A DNA stretch of 50,798 bases from an uncultured Alphaproteobacteria bacterium (GTDB lineage: Bacteria; Pseudomonadota; Alphaproteobacteria; RF32; CAG-239), in contig CALXTD010000011.1 in assembly GCA_944391315.1 (NCBI GenBank), positions 1 to 50,798 of the forward strand, written 5' to 3'. Within the stretch, counting starts at the first letter, position 1. Each line of letters begins with the position of its first letter. A program made the translations under genes and the position numbers. The notes beneath the pieces are model-generated. The model worked only from the letters and a program-made list of their open reading frames with translations, was not told the DNA's origin and ran no database searches. This document shows positions 24,226 through 32,979 of this stretch, piece after piece.

Positions 24226-24835
24226 GTTCAAGAAGCTTTGTTGGGTTTTCTGCTTTTAGGAAAGTTGTCCTTGTCCTATGTATTTAATCCACAGTTGAAT
24301 CTGTTTTTTGTGTAACCTATTGAATTTTTTCCTAGTAATATTATTTTTAAGTTGTACCGTTGCTATTAAAATACATCTTTTTTACAAGTTCATATATTCG
24401 ATTTTTCTAATAAATATAAAGAAATTTGTTATTATGTATTTTTTGTTTGGGACGGGAAATTGGACTATTTTGTTTCTTGTGACATAGTTACTTTGGAGGC
24501 AAATTTATTCTCTCGCTATAGCTTTTTTTATATCTCAGTTATATAAAATTTTAGTCTTCTTTTTTGGTGTGGCCTTTCTATACTCAATTTATAAGATGAT
24601 TAATTTCTTTGATATTATGCTTGGATTATTTAGCTTTTGCGAGTCGGTGGACTTTAATCATAAATTTTATATTTGAGCTTGTTTGTTCGATATGAATTTA
24701 TATCAGTTTTTATTTTGCAACTATTTATTAGAATATTATGGTATTTTAATATGTTATAGCTAAAAAATCTATTGTTCTTTTATGTCGTTGGCTAAAATTT
24801 GGACTGATTTTTAGTTTTATTTTATTAGAATTAGT
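24226..24835. other. AT-rich non-coding region of about 600 bases
   Basis: No open frame of useful length with a ribosome site occurs on either strand, and I see no tRNA, strong hairpin or direct repeat. Base composition is even more AT-rich than the rest of the window. It may be a decayed gene or a spacer. The promoter of the cold-shock gene begins at its right edge. Confidence 0.5.
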
Positions 24836-24864
24836 TTGACAACAACAATTAATGGTATTATTTA
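24836..24864 (+). promoter_or_regulatory. Promoter of the cold-shock gene
   Basis: TTGACA at 24836-24841 and TATTTA at 24859-24864 are 17 bases apart. The predicted leader is about 60 bases, shorter than the long thermosensing leader of E. coli cspA. Confidence 0.55.
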
Positions 24865-24929
24865 TGTTAGTGTAATGTTGAATTAATTCAACTTAAAGTA
24901 GATTTGTTCTGTGCAATGAAGGAGGTTTT

Positions 24930-25148
24930 ATGTTATCAGGTGTTTTGAAGTGGTTTAATTCTAAAAAAGGTTATGGTTTTATTACTGCTGACGACAGTGG
25001 AAAAGATGTATTTGTTCATATTACTCAAATGCAAAAAGCAGGCATTAATCCTATTATTGAAGGATCGCGTATGAGTTATGAACTTTACAATGACAAAGGA
25101 CGTATTGCTGCCGGAAATCTTGCTGTTCTGACTGATGCAAAAAAATAG
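24930..25148 (+). CDS. Cold-shock domain protein
   Basis: The 72 residues form one five-stranded OB fold that binds single-stranded RNA or DNA. The RNP1 motif is KGYGFI (about 14-19) and RNP2 is VFVHI (about 29-33), both intact. It is a CspA-type chaperone of RNA structure. A perfect AAGGAGG site lies just before the ATG, as is usual for strongly made proteins. Which of the Csp paralogues it is, and whether cold induces it, cannot be told. A terminator follows at 25213. Confidence 0.93.
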   Translation: MLSGVLKWFNSKKGYGFITADDSGKDVFVHITQMQKAGINPIIEGSRMSYELYNDKGRIAAGNLAVLTDAKK

Positions 25149-25212
25149 TTTTTCTCACAACTAAAAATTTCCTCGGTTCTTTTTTTGGTTTGTTGTTTGC
25201 GAGGAATTTAAA

Positions 25213-25243
25213 CAGGTCACCGATGTTAGAGGTGGCCTGTTTC
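25213..25243 (+). terminator. Terminator hairpin after the cold-shock gene
   Basis: CAGGTCACC (25213-25221) pairs with GGTGGCCTG (25231-25239, one G-U) over a nine-base loop. The T tract is short (TTTC), so termination may be incomplete. Confidence 0.55.
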
Positions 25244-25304
25244 TCTTGATTATTTTATTTTTTTATCTTATTTCTAAAGAGGGTTTTTTACTGAGGAATT
25301 TGAT

Positions 25305-26411
25305 ATGAATAAATTTCTGCATTTTATAGAAAATAATTCTCTTCCACTGATTTTTGGTATTTTTATTGCTCTTTTTTGGGCAAACTTTGATTATCAGTCT
25401 TATTCTTCTTTTTTGCATTATAAAATTTTTTATAATCTTGACCTTCATTTTATTGTTAATGAGATTTTTTTGGTGCTGTTCTTTGGGCTTATTTCTATTG
25501 AGATTGTTCATGAGTTTTCACCGCAAGGTAATCTTCATCCTCTAGGAAAGGCTCTCACAAATATATTTGCCGCTTTGGGTGGGGTTATTCTTCCAATTAT
25601 TTTGTTTTTTGTTTTGAATACTGTTTGGGGAAGTGAGGTTTATTCTTCCGGTTGGGCGATTGCAACGGCAACAGATGTGGCGGTTGCTTTGCTTTTTGCA
25701 AAATTGATTTTTCCGAAAAAGCATCCTGCCTTGATTTTTTTGCTATTTTTGGCGGTGGTTGATGATTTTATCGGGTTGGGAATTATAGCGGTGTTTTATC
25801 CTTCGCCGGAAAAAAGCGTGCAACCGATATTTTTGATATTGATAGTCGTTGCTATGCTGTTTAGCTATGGTTTGCGTCGGTGTCGCTTGACCTCTTTTTA
25901 TCCTTATATTTTGCCGGCAGTCATCTCTTGGGTGGGAATGTTTTGCGCGGGGCTGCATCCGGCCTTAGCTCTCGTATGGATTGTTCCGTTTATGAAAGAT
26001 GGAAAATCAGCTTCTCTGCCTTTGCACAAGCTTGAGGTATTGCTTAAGCCGGTGGTTAATTGGGGATTGTTCTTTTTTGGTTTGACGAATGCCGGTGTGG
26101 CTCTCAGTAATATTTCTTCTTTGAGTTTGATTGTCTTTTTGTCTTTATGTTTGGGCAAAACTTTAGGTATTTATGGTTTTGCAAAATTGGCTTATGCAAC
26201 GCCTTTTGCTCGGGGGAAGGGATTGGCTAATCGTGATTTGTTATTGCTCGGATTAGTTGCTAGCGTTGGGCTTACGGTGTCTTTGTTTATTGCAGATATT
26301 GCCTTTGAGGAAGACTCTCTTAAAGATGCCGCCAAAATGGGAGCGCTTTTGAGTCTGTTTTGCGGGGCAGTTGCCGTTGGTGTTGCAAAATATTGGAAGC
26401 CTAAACACTGA
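25305..26411 (+). CDS. nhaA: Na+/H+ antiporter NhaA
   Basis: NhaA expels Na+ in exchange for protons across the inner membrane and supports pH and salt balance. The 368 residues give about eleven to twelve membrane helices, with the unwound-helix block ATATDVAVAL and the two ion-binding aspartates in AVVDDFIGLGIIAVFY (about residues 152-153), both present. Length is close to the E. coli protein (388). GAGG precedes the ATG. It is a single gene between the cold-shock gene and motA; no NhaR-type regulator is beside it. Confidence 0.94.
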   Translation: MNKFLHFIENNSLPLIFGIFIALFWANFDYQSYSSFLHYKIFYNLDLHFIVNEIFLVLFFGLISIEIVHEFSPQGNLHPLGKALTNIFAALGGVILPIILFFVLNTVWGSEVYSSGWAIATATDVAVALLFAKLIFPKKHPALIFLLFLAVVDDFIGLGIIAVFYPSPEKSVQPIFLILIVVAMLFSYGLRRCRLTSFYPYILPAVISWVGMFCAGLHPALALVWIVPFMKDGKSASLPLHKLEVLLKPVVNWGLFFFGLTNAGVALSNISSLSLIVFLSLCLGKTLGIYGFAKLAYATPFARGKGLANRDLLLLGLVASVGLTVSLFIADIAFEEDSLKDAAKMGALLSLFCGAVAVGVAKYWKPKH

Positions 26412-26482
26412 TTTCTTTTTGACTTAACGGAAATTTAGTAAATGTTTGTTAGGTTAATCATAAGTTTATAGAAAGGAATACT

Positions 26483-27268
26483 ATGGAAAAATCTACTCTT
26501 ATTGGTGTATTTGGCGGTATTGCCGCTGTGGGTGTCGGTATGGCGCTTAAAGGTGCTGATCCTCATGCTTTGATTAATCCGGCAGCCTTCTTGATTATTT
26601 TTGCCGGAACTGCTGCTGCTATTTTTAATGCCTTTACCATGAAGGGTTTGAAGAAGGTTCCGAAGCTTTTTAAAATTATTTTTTGTGGTAAGAAGATTAT
26701 TTCAAAGCAAGAGGTGTTGGAGCTTTTTGTTTCTGCGGCTAAAGCGGCAAAACAAGAAGGCGTTATGGCGATTGAGAAAAAAGCCAACGAAGTTGATGAT
26801 CCGTTTATTAAAACCAGTTTGACACTTGTTGCTGATGGTTTTAATGCCGATTTTATTTATGAAGTGCTTGAAGCAGATATTAAACAAATGGAAGAACGGC
26901 ATCGTTCCGGTGCTTTGGTTTTTGCGCAATGCGGAATGTATGCGCCGACGTTAGGTGTGTTGGGTGCGGTTATCGGATTGATTGCTGCGCTTGGAAATTT
27001 GTCTGATATTGATCAGCTTGGGCATTCCATTGCTGCGGCTTTCGTTGCAACGTTGCTCGGTATTTTTACCGGTTATGTGTTGTGGCATCCGTTTTCAAAT
27101 AAGCTTAAGCAAATTTCTCAAGAGGAGGTTGAAGTGAAAAAAATGGTGATGGAAGGGGCTTTGGCTCTGCAGTCAGGTGCTTCTTCTTTAGCCATGGAAG
27201 CTAAGCTGCTGGCTTTTATTCCTGTTTCGGAACGTAAAAAACAAGAAGACGATAAAGAGGAGAAATAA
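26483..27268 (+). CDS. motA: Flagellar motor stator protein MotA
   Basis: MotA and MotB form the ion-driven stator of the flagellar motor. The 261-residue MotA has four membrane helices, two near the N-terminus (about 5-22 and 32-52) and two near residues 150-200 (YAPTLGVLGAVIGLIAALG and AFVATLLGIFTGYVLWHPF). The cytoplasmic loop between them is charged. The conserved prolines of helices 3 and the PT in APTLG are present. It starts with GAAAGGAATACT before the ATG and is followed by motB after only 3 bases, so the two are co-expressed. Confidence 0.96.
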   Translation: MEKSTLIGVFGGIAAVGVGMALKGADPHALINPAAFLIIFAGTAAAIFNAFTMKGLKKVPKLFKIIFCGKKIISKQEVLELFVSAAKAAKQEGVMAIEKKANEVDDPFIKTSLTLVADGFNADFIYEVLEADIKQMEERHRSGALVFAQCGMYAPTLGVLGAVIGLIAALGNLSDIDQLGHSIAAAFVATLLGIFTGYVLWHPFSNKLKQISQEEVEVKKMVMEGALALQSGASSLAMEAKLLAFIPVSERKKQEDDKEEK

Positions 27269-27271
27269 TCT

Positions 27272-27934
27272 ATGGTTAAGAAAAAGCCACATTCTGAGCC
27301 GCATGAGGAACATGCCGACGAAACCTGGCTTATTCCTTATTCGGATTTGTTGACGCTGCTCCTTGCGTTGTTTATTGTGTTATTTGCATCATCAAGTTTG
27401 GACAAGGCCAAAATGGGGCAGATGGAATATGTTTTTGCGGCGGCTTTTCATACATTATCAGCAGACCAGATGAATGGTTCTGTGCTGAATTTTTTGGAAG
27501 ATGCAAAAGATTTGAAACTTGGTGATAATGTTGGCTTGGGGTCTGATCCTAATGGTGCGGTTTTGGATATTGCCGGATTGTTTTTATTTGACGAAGGAAG
27601 TGCGGTCATAAAGCCCGATGGGGTTGAGGCTTTGCGCAAGATTGCGGCTTTGCTTAACAGCTATAAGTATAAGCGCTATCGAATCATGGTGGAAGGGCAT
27701 ACCGATAATCGCGATTTCAAAAGTGATATTTATCCATCTAACTGGGAATTGTCTTCAGCCAGAGCCGGTGCCGTGGTGCGTGAGCTGGTTAGTATGGGTG
27801 TTGAAAGTGTTCGGCTACGGGCAACCGGAATGGCCGGCGTGTCTCCTAAATATCCGAATATGGATGCTTATGGCGAGACTATTCCGCAGAATCAGAAGCT
27901 CAATAATCGCTTGGAAATAAAAATAGAAATGTAA
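27272..27934 (+). CDS. motB: Flagellar motor stator protein MotB
   Basis: MotB anchors the stator to peptidoglycan and supplies the ion-carrying aspartate. The 220 residues start with a short basic cytoplasmic tail, then one membrane helix with Asp25 in YSDLLTLLLALFIVLFA, the essential residue. A plug-like stretch follows, and an OmpA-type peptidoglycan-binding domain (about 95-220) with VEGHTDN, SNWELSSARA and NNRLEIKIEM. All key parts are present. A terminator is not obvious before tRNA-Pro. Confidence 0.96.
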   Translation: MVKKKPHSEPHEEHADETWLIPYSDLLTLLLALFIVLFASSSLDKAKMGQMEYVFAAAFHTLSADQMNGSVLNFLEDAKDLKLGDNVGLGSDPNGAVLDIAGLFLFDEGSAVIKPDGVEALRKIAALLNSYKYKRYRIMVEGHTDNRDFKSDIYPSNWELSSARAGAVVRELVSMGVESVRLRATGMAGVSPKYPNMDAYGETIPQNQKLNNRLEIKIEM

Positions 27935-28028
27935 ATTTGGGCTTTTAATTTAAATTTTTTCAAAAAAATTTAAAATTAGGTATTGTAAAAATTTTTTTAT
28001 GTGATAAACATATCACTGTTCGATTGTT

Positions 28029-28105
28029 CGAAATGTAGTTCAGCCTGGTAGAACGCTTCGTTCGGGACGAAGAGGTCGCTGGTTCGAGTCCAGTCATTTC
28101 GACCA
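28029..28105 (+). tRNA. tRNA-Pro (anticodon CGG)
   Basis: The cloverleaf folds fully: a 7-bp acceptor stem (CGAAATG with CATTTCG), D arm with CCTGGTAG, anticodon stem CTTCG/CGAAG with loop TTCGGGA, T arm with GTTCGAGTC, discriminator A and an encoded CCA. It reads CCG codons, which are rare in this AT-rich window. Confidence 0.95.
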
Positions 28106-28111
28106 AGTATT

Positions 28112-28137
28112 GGCCGCCGTTATGGCGGCTTTTTTTA
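28112..28137 (+). terminator. Intrinsic terminator of tRNA-Pro
   Basis: GCCGCC and GGCGGC pair over GTTAT, followed by eight T residues, 8 bases after the tRNA. Confidence 0.9.
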
Positions 28138-28208
28138 TTGTTCCTCTTTATAAAATTTTAATCAAAGTTATTTAAAATATATAAGCTGAAACAATTGAGA
28201 GAGGCGTT

Positions 28209-29090
28209 TTGAGTTCAAGTCGATATACAGCCATTATATCCAGCGTTTCTAATTCTTTTTGTGATTCTTTGTTGGATTATTCGGTTAATCGTTTTAATTA
28301 TCACAAGGTATTGTTTTTAACGGCCTTGACGGCTGCGTTGGTTCAATTCTGGGTCGGAATGGTGTTGGGAATAGCCATTCCTTTAGCCTCTGTCGGGGCG
28401 GTTGTGTTGCATTCGGTTTTAATCTTGGCCGGTTATATCTTTTTTGTGAAATCGTTAAAATATATTCCCTTAGCTCTTATCGGATTGATTGAGGCCAGCA
28501 GTTTGTTTTTAACCTTTATGATTGATGCTGCCATGGGCTATGTTGAGCTGACGCTTTATTTTGTGTTGATGCTCTTGCTTTTTGTGTTTTCGATTTTTTT
28601 GTTTACGGAAAACAGCCTGAAAAAGGGAAAAGACAGTGTTAAAAGCATAAAAACCATTGGTTTTGTATATATTATTCTTTCGGTTTTGCTTTATTTGGCA
28701 GGGCCTTATTTGGTTAAGCTAGCGGCCTTTCAAGGGGCGAATGAAATCGGTATCAATCTTGGCTATTATCTTTTGGCCGTGCCTTATTTTGCGTATCAAA
28801 GTTTTAGGTTTGGAAAAGAAAATAAAGCGGTGTCAGATGTTGCTTTCAAAAGGTGGGGAAATATCTATGTGCTTTGTTTGCTTATCGGTTGCTTTGAAGC
28901 CATCTATTATATTTTTGAGACCATAAGTTTTAATAATGATGCGCCGACGGTTGTTATTGTTATTTCTCAGATGCGGGCTTTTTTGTTGTTTTTGCTCTCG
29001 GTTGTGTTGAAGACAGATAAATTCACCGTAAAGAAACTGATTGCCGTTTTGTTGGGCAGTGTTTCTGTTACGGGAATTTATTTCAGCTAA
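28209..29090 (+). CDS. DMT superfamily (EamA-like) transporter
   Basis: The 293 residues form about ten membrane helices in two halves, the layout of drug/metabolite transporters; each half ends in a helix typical for EamA domains (for example SLKYIPLALIGLIEASS and KLIAVLLGSVSVTGIYF). The substrate cannot be told. The start is a TTG at 28209 with GAGAGG five bases ahead. It lies alone between tRNA-Pro and the convergent ugd. Confidence 0.8.
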   Translation: MSSSRYTAIISSVSNSFCDSLLDYSVNRFNYHKVLFLTALTAALVQFWVGMVLGIAIPLASVGAVVLHSVLILAGYIFFVKSLKYIPLALIGLIEASSLFLTFMIDAAMGYVELTLYFVLMLLLFVFSIFLFTENSLKKGKDSVKSIKTIGFVYIILSVLLYLAGPYLVKLAAFQGANEIGINLGYYLLAVPYFAYQSFRFGKENKAVSDVAFKRWGNIYVLCLLIGCFEAIYYIFETISFNNDAPTVVIVISQMRAFLLFLLSVVLKTDKFTVKKLIAVLLGSVSVTGIYFS

Positions 29091-29105
29091 ATGATTTTAT
29101 TAAAG

Positions 29106-30401
29106 TTAGCGGCCAATGCCTTGATATTCAAAGCCGGCTTCAATCGCTTGGTCTTTATTAAGCAGATTGCGGCAGTCGACAATAACTTTCTGTTTCATCA
29201 ATTCCGCAGCTTTTGATAAGTCAATGTCTTTAAAGTCGCTCCATTCGGTCAAAATAGCTAATACGTCAGCGTCTTTCATAACCTCATACATATCCGGGGC
29301 ATAAGAAATTTTATCGCCGAGAATGAGGCGGGCGTTGTCCATTGCTTTAGGGTCATAGGCGGTTAGTTGAACATTGCTCTGGATGAGCTCTTGTACGATT
29401 GACAGAGCCGGTGACATGCGGCAATCGTCGGTTCCGTTCTTAAAAGCAAGGCCTAAGACGCCGATTTTGGGCGAATCTGATTTTGCTGCTTTTAGGATTT
29501 TTTCTGCCATTTGACCATAACGGGCATCGTTTCCTTTGATTGTGGCTTCAATCAGAGATAAGTTAACACCGTTTTGGCGTGCCATGTAGGCCATGGCGTT
29601 GGTGTCTTTGGGGAAACAGCTGCCGCCGTATCCGGGGCCGGGGTTGAGAAACTTGTTGCCAATACGAGAATCAAGTCCCATGCCTTGCGCGACCTCAAAA
29701 ACATCAGCGCCGGTTTTTTCGCAGAAGTTTGACATCTCATTAATGTAGTGAATCTTCATGGCTAAAAAAGCATTTGAGGCGTATTTGATTGTTTCCGAAG
29801 AGCGGCGCTTGACGCAGAGAAGCGTTGTTTTGTCAGCAAAAGGGGTGTAGAGCTGTTTGACAAGCTGGCAAGCGCGTTCCGAATTGGCGCCGATGATGAT
29901 TCTGTCCGGATTAAAAAAGTCATGAATGGCATAGCCTTCACGCAGAAACTCGGGCAAAGACACAACGTCAAAATCGGCAGTCGGATTTTTTTTGCGAATC
30001 AGGGTTTCGACATCATCACCGGTTCCGACGGGAACGGTTGATTTTGTGGCAATAACCGTGTAGCCGTTTAAGTATTCGGCAAGCTCGGTCGCTGCGGCAT
30101 GAATATATTTCATGTCGGCTTCTTTGGTTATTGGATGCGGTGGTGTGCCGACGGCAATCAAAACAATGTCAGCAGCGGAGACGCCTTCTTTCATTGATGT
30201 GGTAAAGCGAATCCGCTTTTGTGCGACATTTTTTTTGAAAAGCTCTTCAAGTCCGTCTTCAAAAATGGTGAGAATGCCATTGTTTAAGCGCTCTATTTTA
30301 GAAGGGTCTCGGTCTATGCAAATTACTTCGTTTCCGAGTTCAGCCAAACCCACGCCTGTCGGCAATCCGACATAGCCTGTTCCAATAATTGCAACTTTCA
30401 T
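29106..30401 (-). CDS. ugd: UDP-glucose 6-dehydrogenase
   Basis: Ugd oxidises UDP-glucose twice with NAD+ to UDP-glucuronate, a precursor of capsule, exopolysaccharide and lipid A sugars. The 431 residues have the N-terminal Rossmann start GTGYVGLPTG, the VGTPP block, ATKSTVPVGT, SLPEFLREG, the central-helix region and the catalytic Cys262 in GPGYGGSCFPKDT, then VLGLAFKNGTDDCR. GDP-mannose dehydrogenase is the near relative, but the full run of motifs fits UDP-glucose best. No sugar transferase genes are beside it. It follows the hydrogenase gene by 29 bases on the same strand. Confidence 0.95.
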   Translation of the reverse strand: MKVAIIGTGYVGLPTGVGLAELGNEVICIDRDPSKIERLNNGILTIFEDGLEELFKKNVAQKRIRFTTSMKEGVSAADIVLIAVGTPPHPITKEADMKYIHAAATELAEYLNGYTVIATKSTVPVGTGDDVETLIRKKNPTADFDVVSLPEFLREGYAIHDFFNPDRIIIGANSERACQLVKQLYTPFADKTTLLCVKRRSSETIKYASNAFLAMKIHYINEMSNFCEKTGADVFEVAQGMGLDSRIGNKFLNPGPGYGGSCFPKDTNAMAYMARQNGVNLSLIEATIKGNDARYGQMAEKILKAAKSDSPKIGVLGLAFKNGTDDCRMSPALSIVQELIQSNVQLTAYDPKAMDNARLILGDKISYAPDMYEVMKDADVLAILTEWSDFKDIDLSKAAELMKQKVIVDCRNLLNKDQAIEAGFEYQGIGR

Positions 30402-30430
30402 GGCAGTCCTTTCTTCCTTGTGGGAAAAAA

Positions 30431-31894
30431 TTATTTTGATTCCAGCTTTTGTTTTAAGTCCTGACCGGTTTTAACATAATTGCCAACAGCGACAGCTGCT
30501 TTCTTTGGCATAGCTAAGCAACCGGGGCCGGCAACGCAACCGCCTTCGCAGCACATGACTTCAATCATGTTGTTGTCACAGCCTTTGAGAGCGTAACGTT
30601 TGAGGAGCTTGAGGCTTTCTTTGGTTAAGCCGTCAACCATTTCAGGACGAATCTCGGCCTTTCCTTCGACCAAAGACTTAACGGCTCCGGCAACACCGCC
30701 GGTAACCGGAAATTGGCGTCCTTGGTAGCAAGAGATTTCAGAAAATTCTTCTGCCGGAGAGGTGGCTACATCTATTTCGTCAGCTTCAAACATTGCGCCC
30801 AATTCTTCGAAGGTGATAACATAATCTACAAATGGGTCAGACTCTGCTTCAACACGTTTTGCATAGCAAGGGCCAACAAAAACAGTTGTGTATTCCGGAT
30901 GTTCTTTTTTGATTTGTTCTGCTGCATAATACATCGGTGTGTGGGTGTCTGATACATAATGAGCAATTTCCGGAATGGCTGTTTTGGCGGCGCGGAAGTA
31001 TGCCGGACAGCAAGATGTGGTCATGAATTTTTCGCCTTTTTCCATGCGCTCGATGAATTCGGCAGCTTCTTTTTCGGTGGTGATGTCGGCGCCGACGGCA
31101 ACTTCAAAGACATCTGCAAAACCAAGTTTTTTCATTGCGCCAATCAGGTTGTTAATGGTGCCGCCGAACTGGCCGACAACGGCAGGGGCGAGCATGGCGG
31201 CAACTTTTTTGCCTTCGTCTTTAATGGCTTTGAGAACGTCAATCATCTGATAGGGTTCTACGATGGCGCCAAAGGGGCAAGAACGCAAGCATTTGCCGCA
31301 AGAAATGCATTTTTCGGCGTCGATATGTTCTTTGCCAAACTCGTCTTTAGTAATTGCTCCGACAGGGCAAGAATCTTCACAAGGAACCGGTACTTTGATG
31401 ATGGCATTATAAGGGCAGCTGTTGAAGCAGATGCCGCAGTTAATGCACAAATCAGGATTAATGTGGGCGCGATTTTCCGGTGTAAAGGAAATGGCGCCTT
31501 TGGGGCAGTTTACCTGACAGGGGCGAGCAACGCAGCCACGGCAATAATTGGTGACTACGTGTTGTTGTTTCATGCAGGCTTGGCAGGCAACATTAATAAC
31601 GGAGAGTTTGCTCGGCAAGAGTTTTTCTCTCTTCAAGGCTTCTTGGCCATATTCGTTCAAAGATTTATTTTTGCCTTCTTCATCAGCCGGAGAAAAGCCC
31701 ATAACTGCCATGGCAATATTTTTTATAATCTCGCGGTCGATATCAATTGATGCGTGATAAAAAAATGAACCGTCCGGCATAATCTCAGATGGAATCGCAT
31801 CTGCATTTTTAAAACGGTCTTTGATAAAGCTTTGAGCTATTTTTACGATAATTTGATTACGAATGGGAGCCACGTTGTTTTTCTGTGGTAACAT
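30431..31894 (-). CDS. [FeFe]-hydrogenase, group B type, with ferredoxin-like clusters
   Basis: The enzyme uses low-potential electrons to make or take up H2. The 487 residues hold an N-terminal part with many 4Fe-4S cysteines: a CxxC pair (104-107), CxxCxxxxCxxxC around 118-130, CxxCxxCxxxC at 150-160 and again at 196-206. The H-cluster domain follows: L1 TTSCCPAYF (about 292-300, Tyr where group A has Trp), L2 GPCYAKRVE (Cys343, Gly where group A has Met) and L3 EVMCCEGGCVAGPGC (Cys449, Cys453). These variants fit the group B1 enzymes of anaerobes. Maturases HydE, HydF and HydG are not in the window. It is a sole gene with ugd downstream. Hydrogen metabolism is unusual for alphaproteobacteria but fits a gut or anoxic life. 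Confidence 0.93.
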   Translation of the reverse strand: MLPQKNNVAPIRNQIIVKIAQSFIKDRFKNADAIPSEIMPDGSFFYHASIDIDREIIKNIAMAVMGFSPADEEGKNKSLNEYGQEALKREKLLPSKLSVINVACQACMKQQHVVTNYCRGCVARPCQVNCPKGAISFTPENRAHINPDLCINCGICFNSCPYNAIIKVPVPCEDSCPVGAITKDEFGKEHIDAEKCISCGKCLRSCPFGAIVEPYQMIDVLKAIKDEGKKVAAMLAPAVVGQFGGTINNLIGAMKKLGFADVFEVAVGADITTEKEAAEFIERMEKGEKFMTTSCCPAYFRAAKTAIPEIAHYVSDTHTPMYYAAEQIKKEHPEYTTVFVGPCYAKRVEAESDPFVDYVITFEELGAMFEADEIDVATSPAEEFSEISCYQGRQFPVTGGVAGAVKSLVEGKAEIRPEMVDGLTKESLKLLKRYALKGCDNNMIEVMCCEGGCVAGPGCLAMPKKAAVAVGNYVKTGQDLKQKLESK

Positions 31895-32007
31895 CTGCCA
31901 AAAATCCTCTACAAATTTATAATTACAAAAAATTCAAGATGATTATAGCGAGGCTTAATTAAAAATCAATCAGTTTTTGATATTTTGCATGAAGAGGAGA
32001 AGAATCT

Positions 32008-32925
32008 GTGATTATTGAGACAATAATATTTTTTGAAGGGGTGATTGTGGCCGGTATCGCAATTAAAAATTTGCGGCTGGAAAGACATGTTCGTCAGCAT
32101 AATGAAAATAATCGTAAAGCCTGTAAGATTGCGGCGGAATTTGCTCCAAAAGAAATTGGTGACAGTATATGGCATATTGTTCGTTGCTTTGAAAAAAAAT
32201 TTCCTCATGTTAAGTTTGATGTTGCTGTCGAGAGAGCGGTTTTGCCGTTAATGATGGAGAAGAAAAAGTTTGAGGATATGGTTATTAATTTGGTAAAGAA
32301 TGCAGCAGAGGCGGTGAATAAAGACGGTAAAGTTGTTATCAAAACTCAAAGCAATGGTGATTATTTGGTGTTTGAAGTTTGTGATAACGGCAAAGGTATT
32401 GCTCCGTCTTTGCTAAAAAAAATATTTTTGCCAAGATATAGTGGTAAAAAGAAACAGCATAAAGGGCTTGGGTTATATTCGGTGAAGAAAGACTTGGAAG
32501 CTTGCGGCGGGCGTATTGAAGCGAAATCCGAAACCGGTATTACCTGTTTTCAGGCGTTTGTTCCGCAGAGAAAAATTCAGGCAGTGGTGATTGAAGATGA
32601 ACCTGTTTTGAAACAAATTTTGACTGTTATTTTGAAAAAAGCTGGGGTGTCGGTTGTGTCTTTTAGTCGGTTTGAGCAGATTGATTATAAAAAAGTTGAT
32701 GTTTTGTATTTGGACGTTATGCTTTGGGGAAAAAGCTGTCTTAAGGAATATGCCGATTTGCGGCAGAAAAATCCAAATTTGATTATTATCTTTATCAGCG
32801 GCAGCGATGCTCATGACGGGCTGAAAGATATTTTGGTGCGAGATAATCGCGCGGCTTTGCTGCTCAAGCCTTATCATGAAAGCGAACCCGTGGATAAACT
32901 GATAAATTTGTTAGCAAAAAATTAG
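32008..32925 (+). CDS. Histidine-kinase-like ATPase fused to a receiver-like domain, no phospho-acceptor domain
   Basis: The 305-residue protein has a hydrophobic start (about 1-18), then a HATPase_c domain with the N box NLVKNAAEAV (about 94-103), G1 DNGKGI (127-132) and G2 GLGLYSV (about 154-160). A receiver-like domain (about 190-300) follows with acidic IEDE, a phospho-site-like Asp in YLDVML (about 237) and Lys in LLLKPY (about 288). I find no HisKA or H-box histidine before the ATPase, so it should not autophosphorylate in the usual way. It could be a remnant of a hybrid kinase or one that works on a partner's histidine domain. GTG 32008 is preceded by GAGGAGAAG. It leads the cluster with the two EAL-like proteins. 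Confidence 0.8.
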   Translation: MIIETIIFFEGVIVAGIAIKNLRLERHVRQHNENNRKACKIAAEFAPKEIGDSIWHIVRCFEKKFPHVKFDVAVERAVLPLMMEKKKFEDMVINLVKNAAEAVNKDGKVVIKTQSNGDYLVFEVCDNGKGIAPSLLKKIFLPRYSGKKKQHKGLGLYSVKKDLEACGGRIEAKSETGITCFQAFVPQRKIQAVVIEDEPVLKQILTVILKKAGVSVVSFSRFEQIDYKKVDVLYLDVMLWGKSCLKEYADLRQKNPNLIIIFISGSDAHDGLKDILVRDNRAALLLKPYHESEPVDKLINLLAKN

Positions 32926-32979
32926 AAAATCTGTGATATTGTATAATGAGATATTGTGGATAATGGTTAATAGAATAAT

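Noticed and set aside
27983..28010. Possible promoter of tRNA-Pro (TTGTAA, TAAACA)
   Set aside because: Both boxes are weak and the spacing is 16; too uncertain to list.
30959..31750. Plus-strand frame of 263 codons
   Set aside because: It is antisense to the [FeFe]-hydrogenase, whose cluster motifs are beyond doubt.
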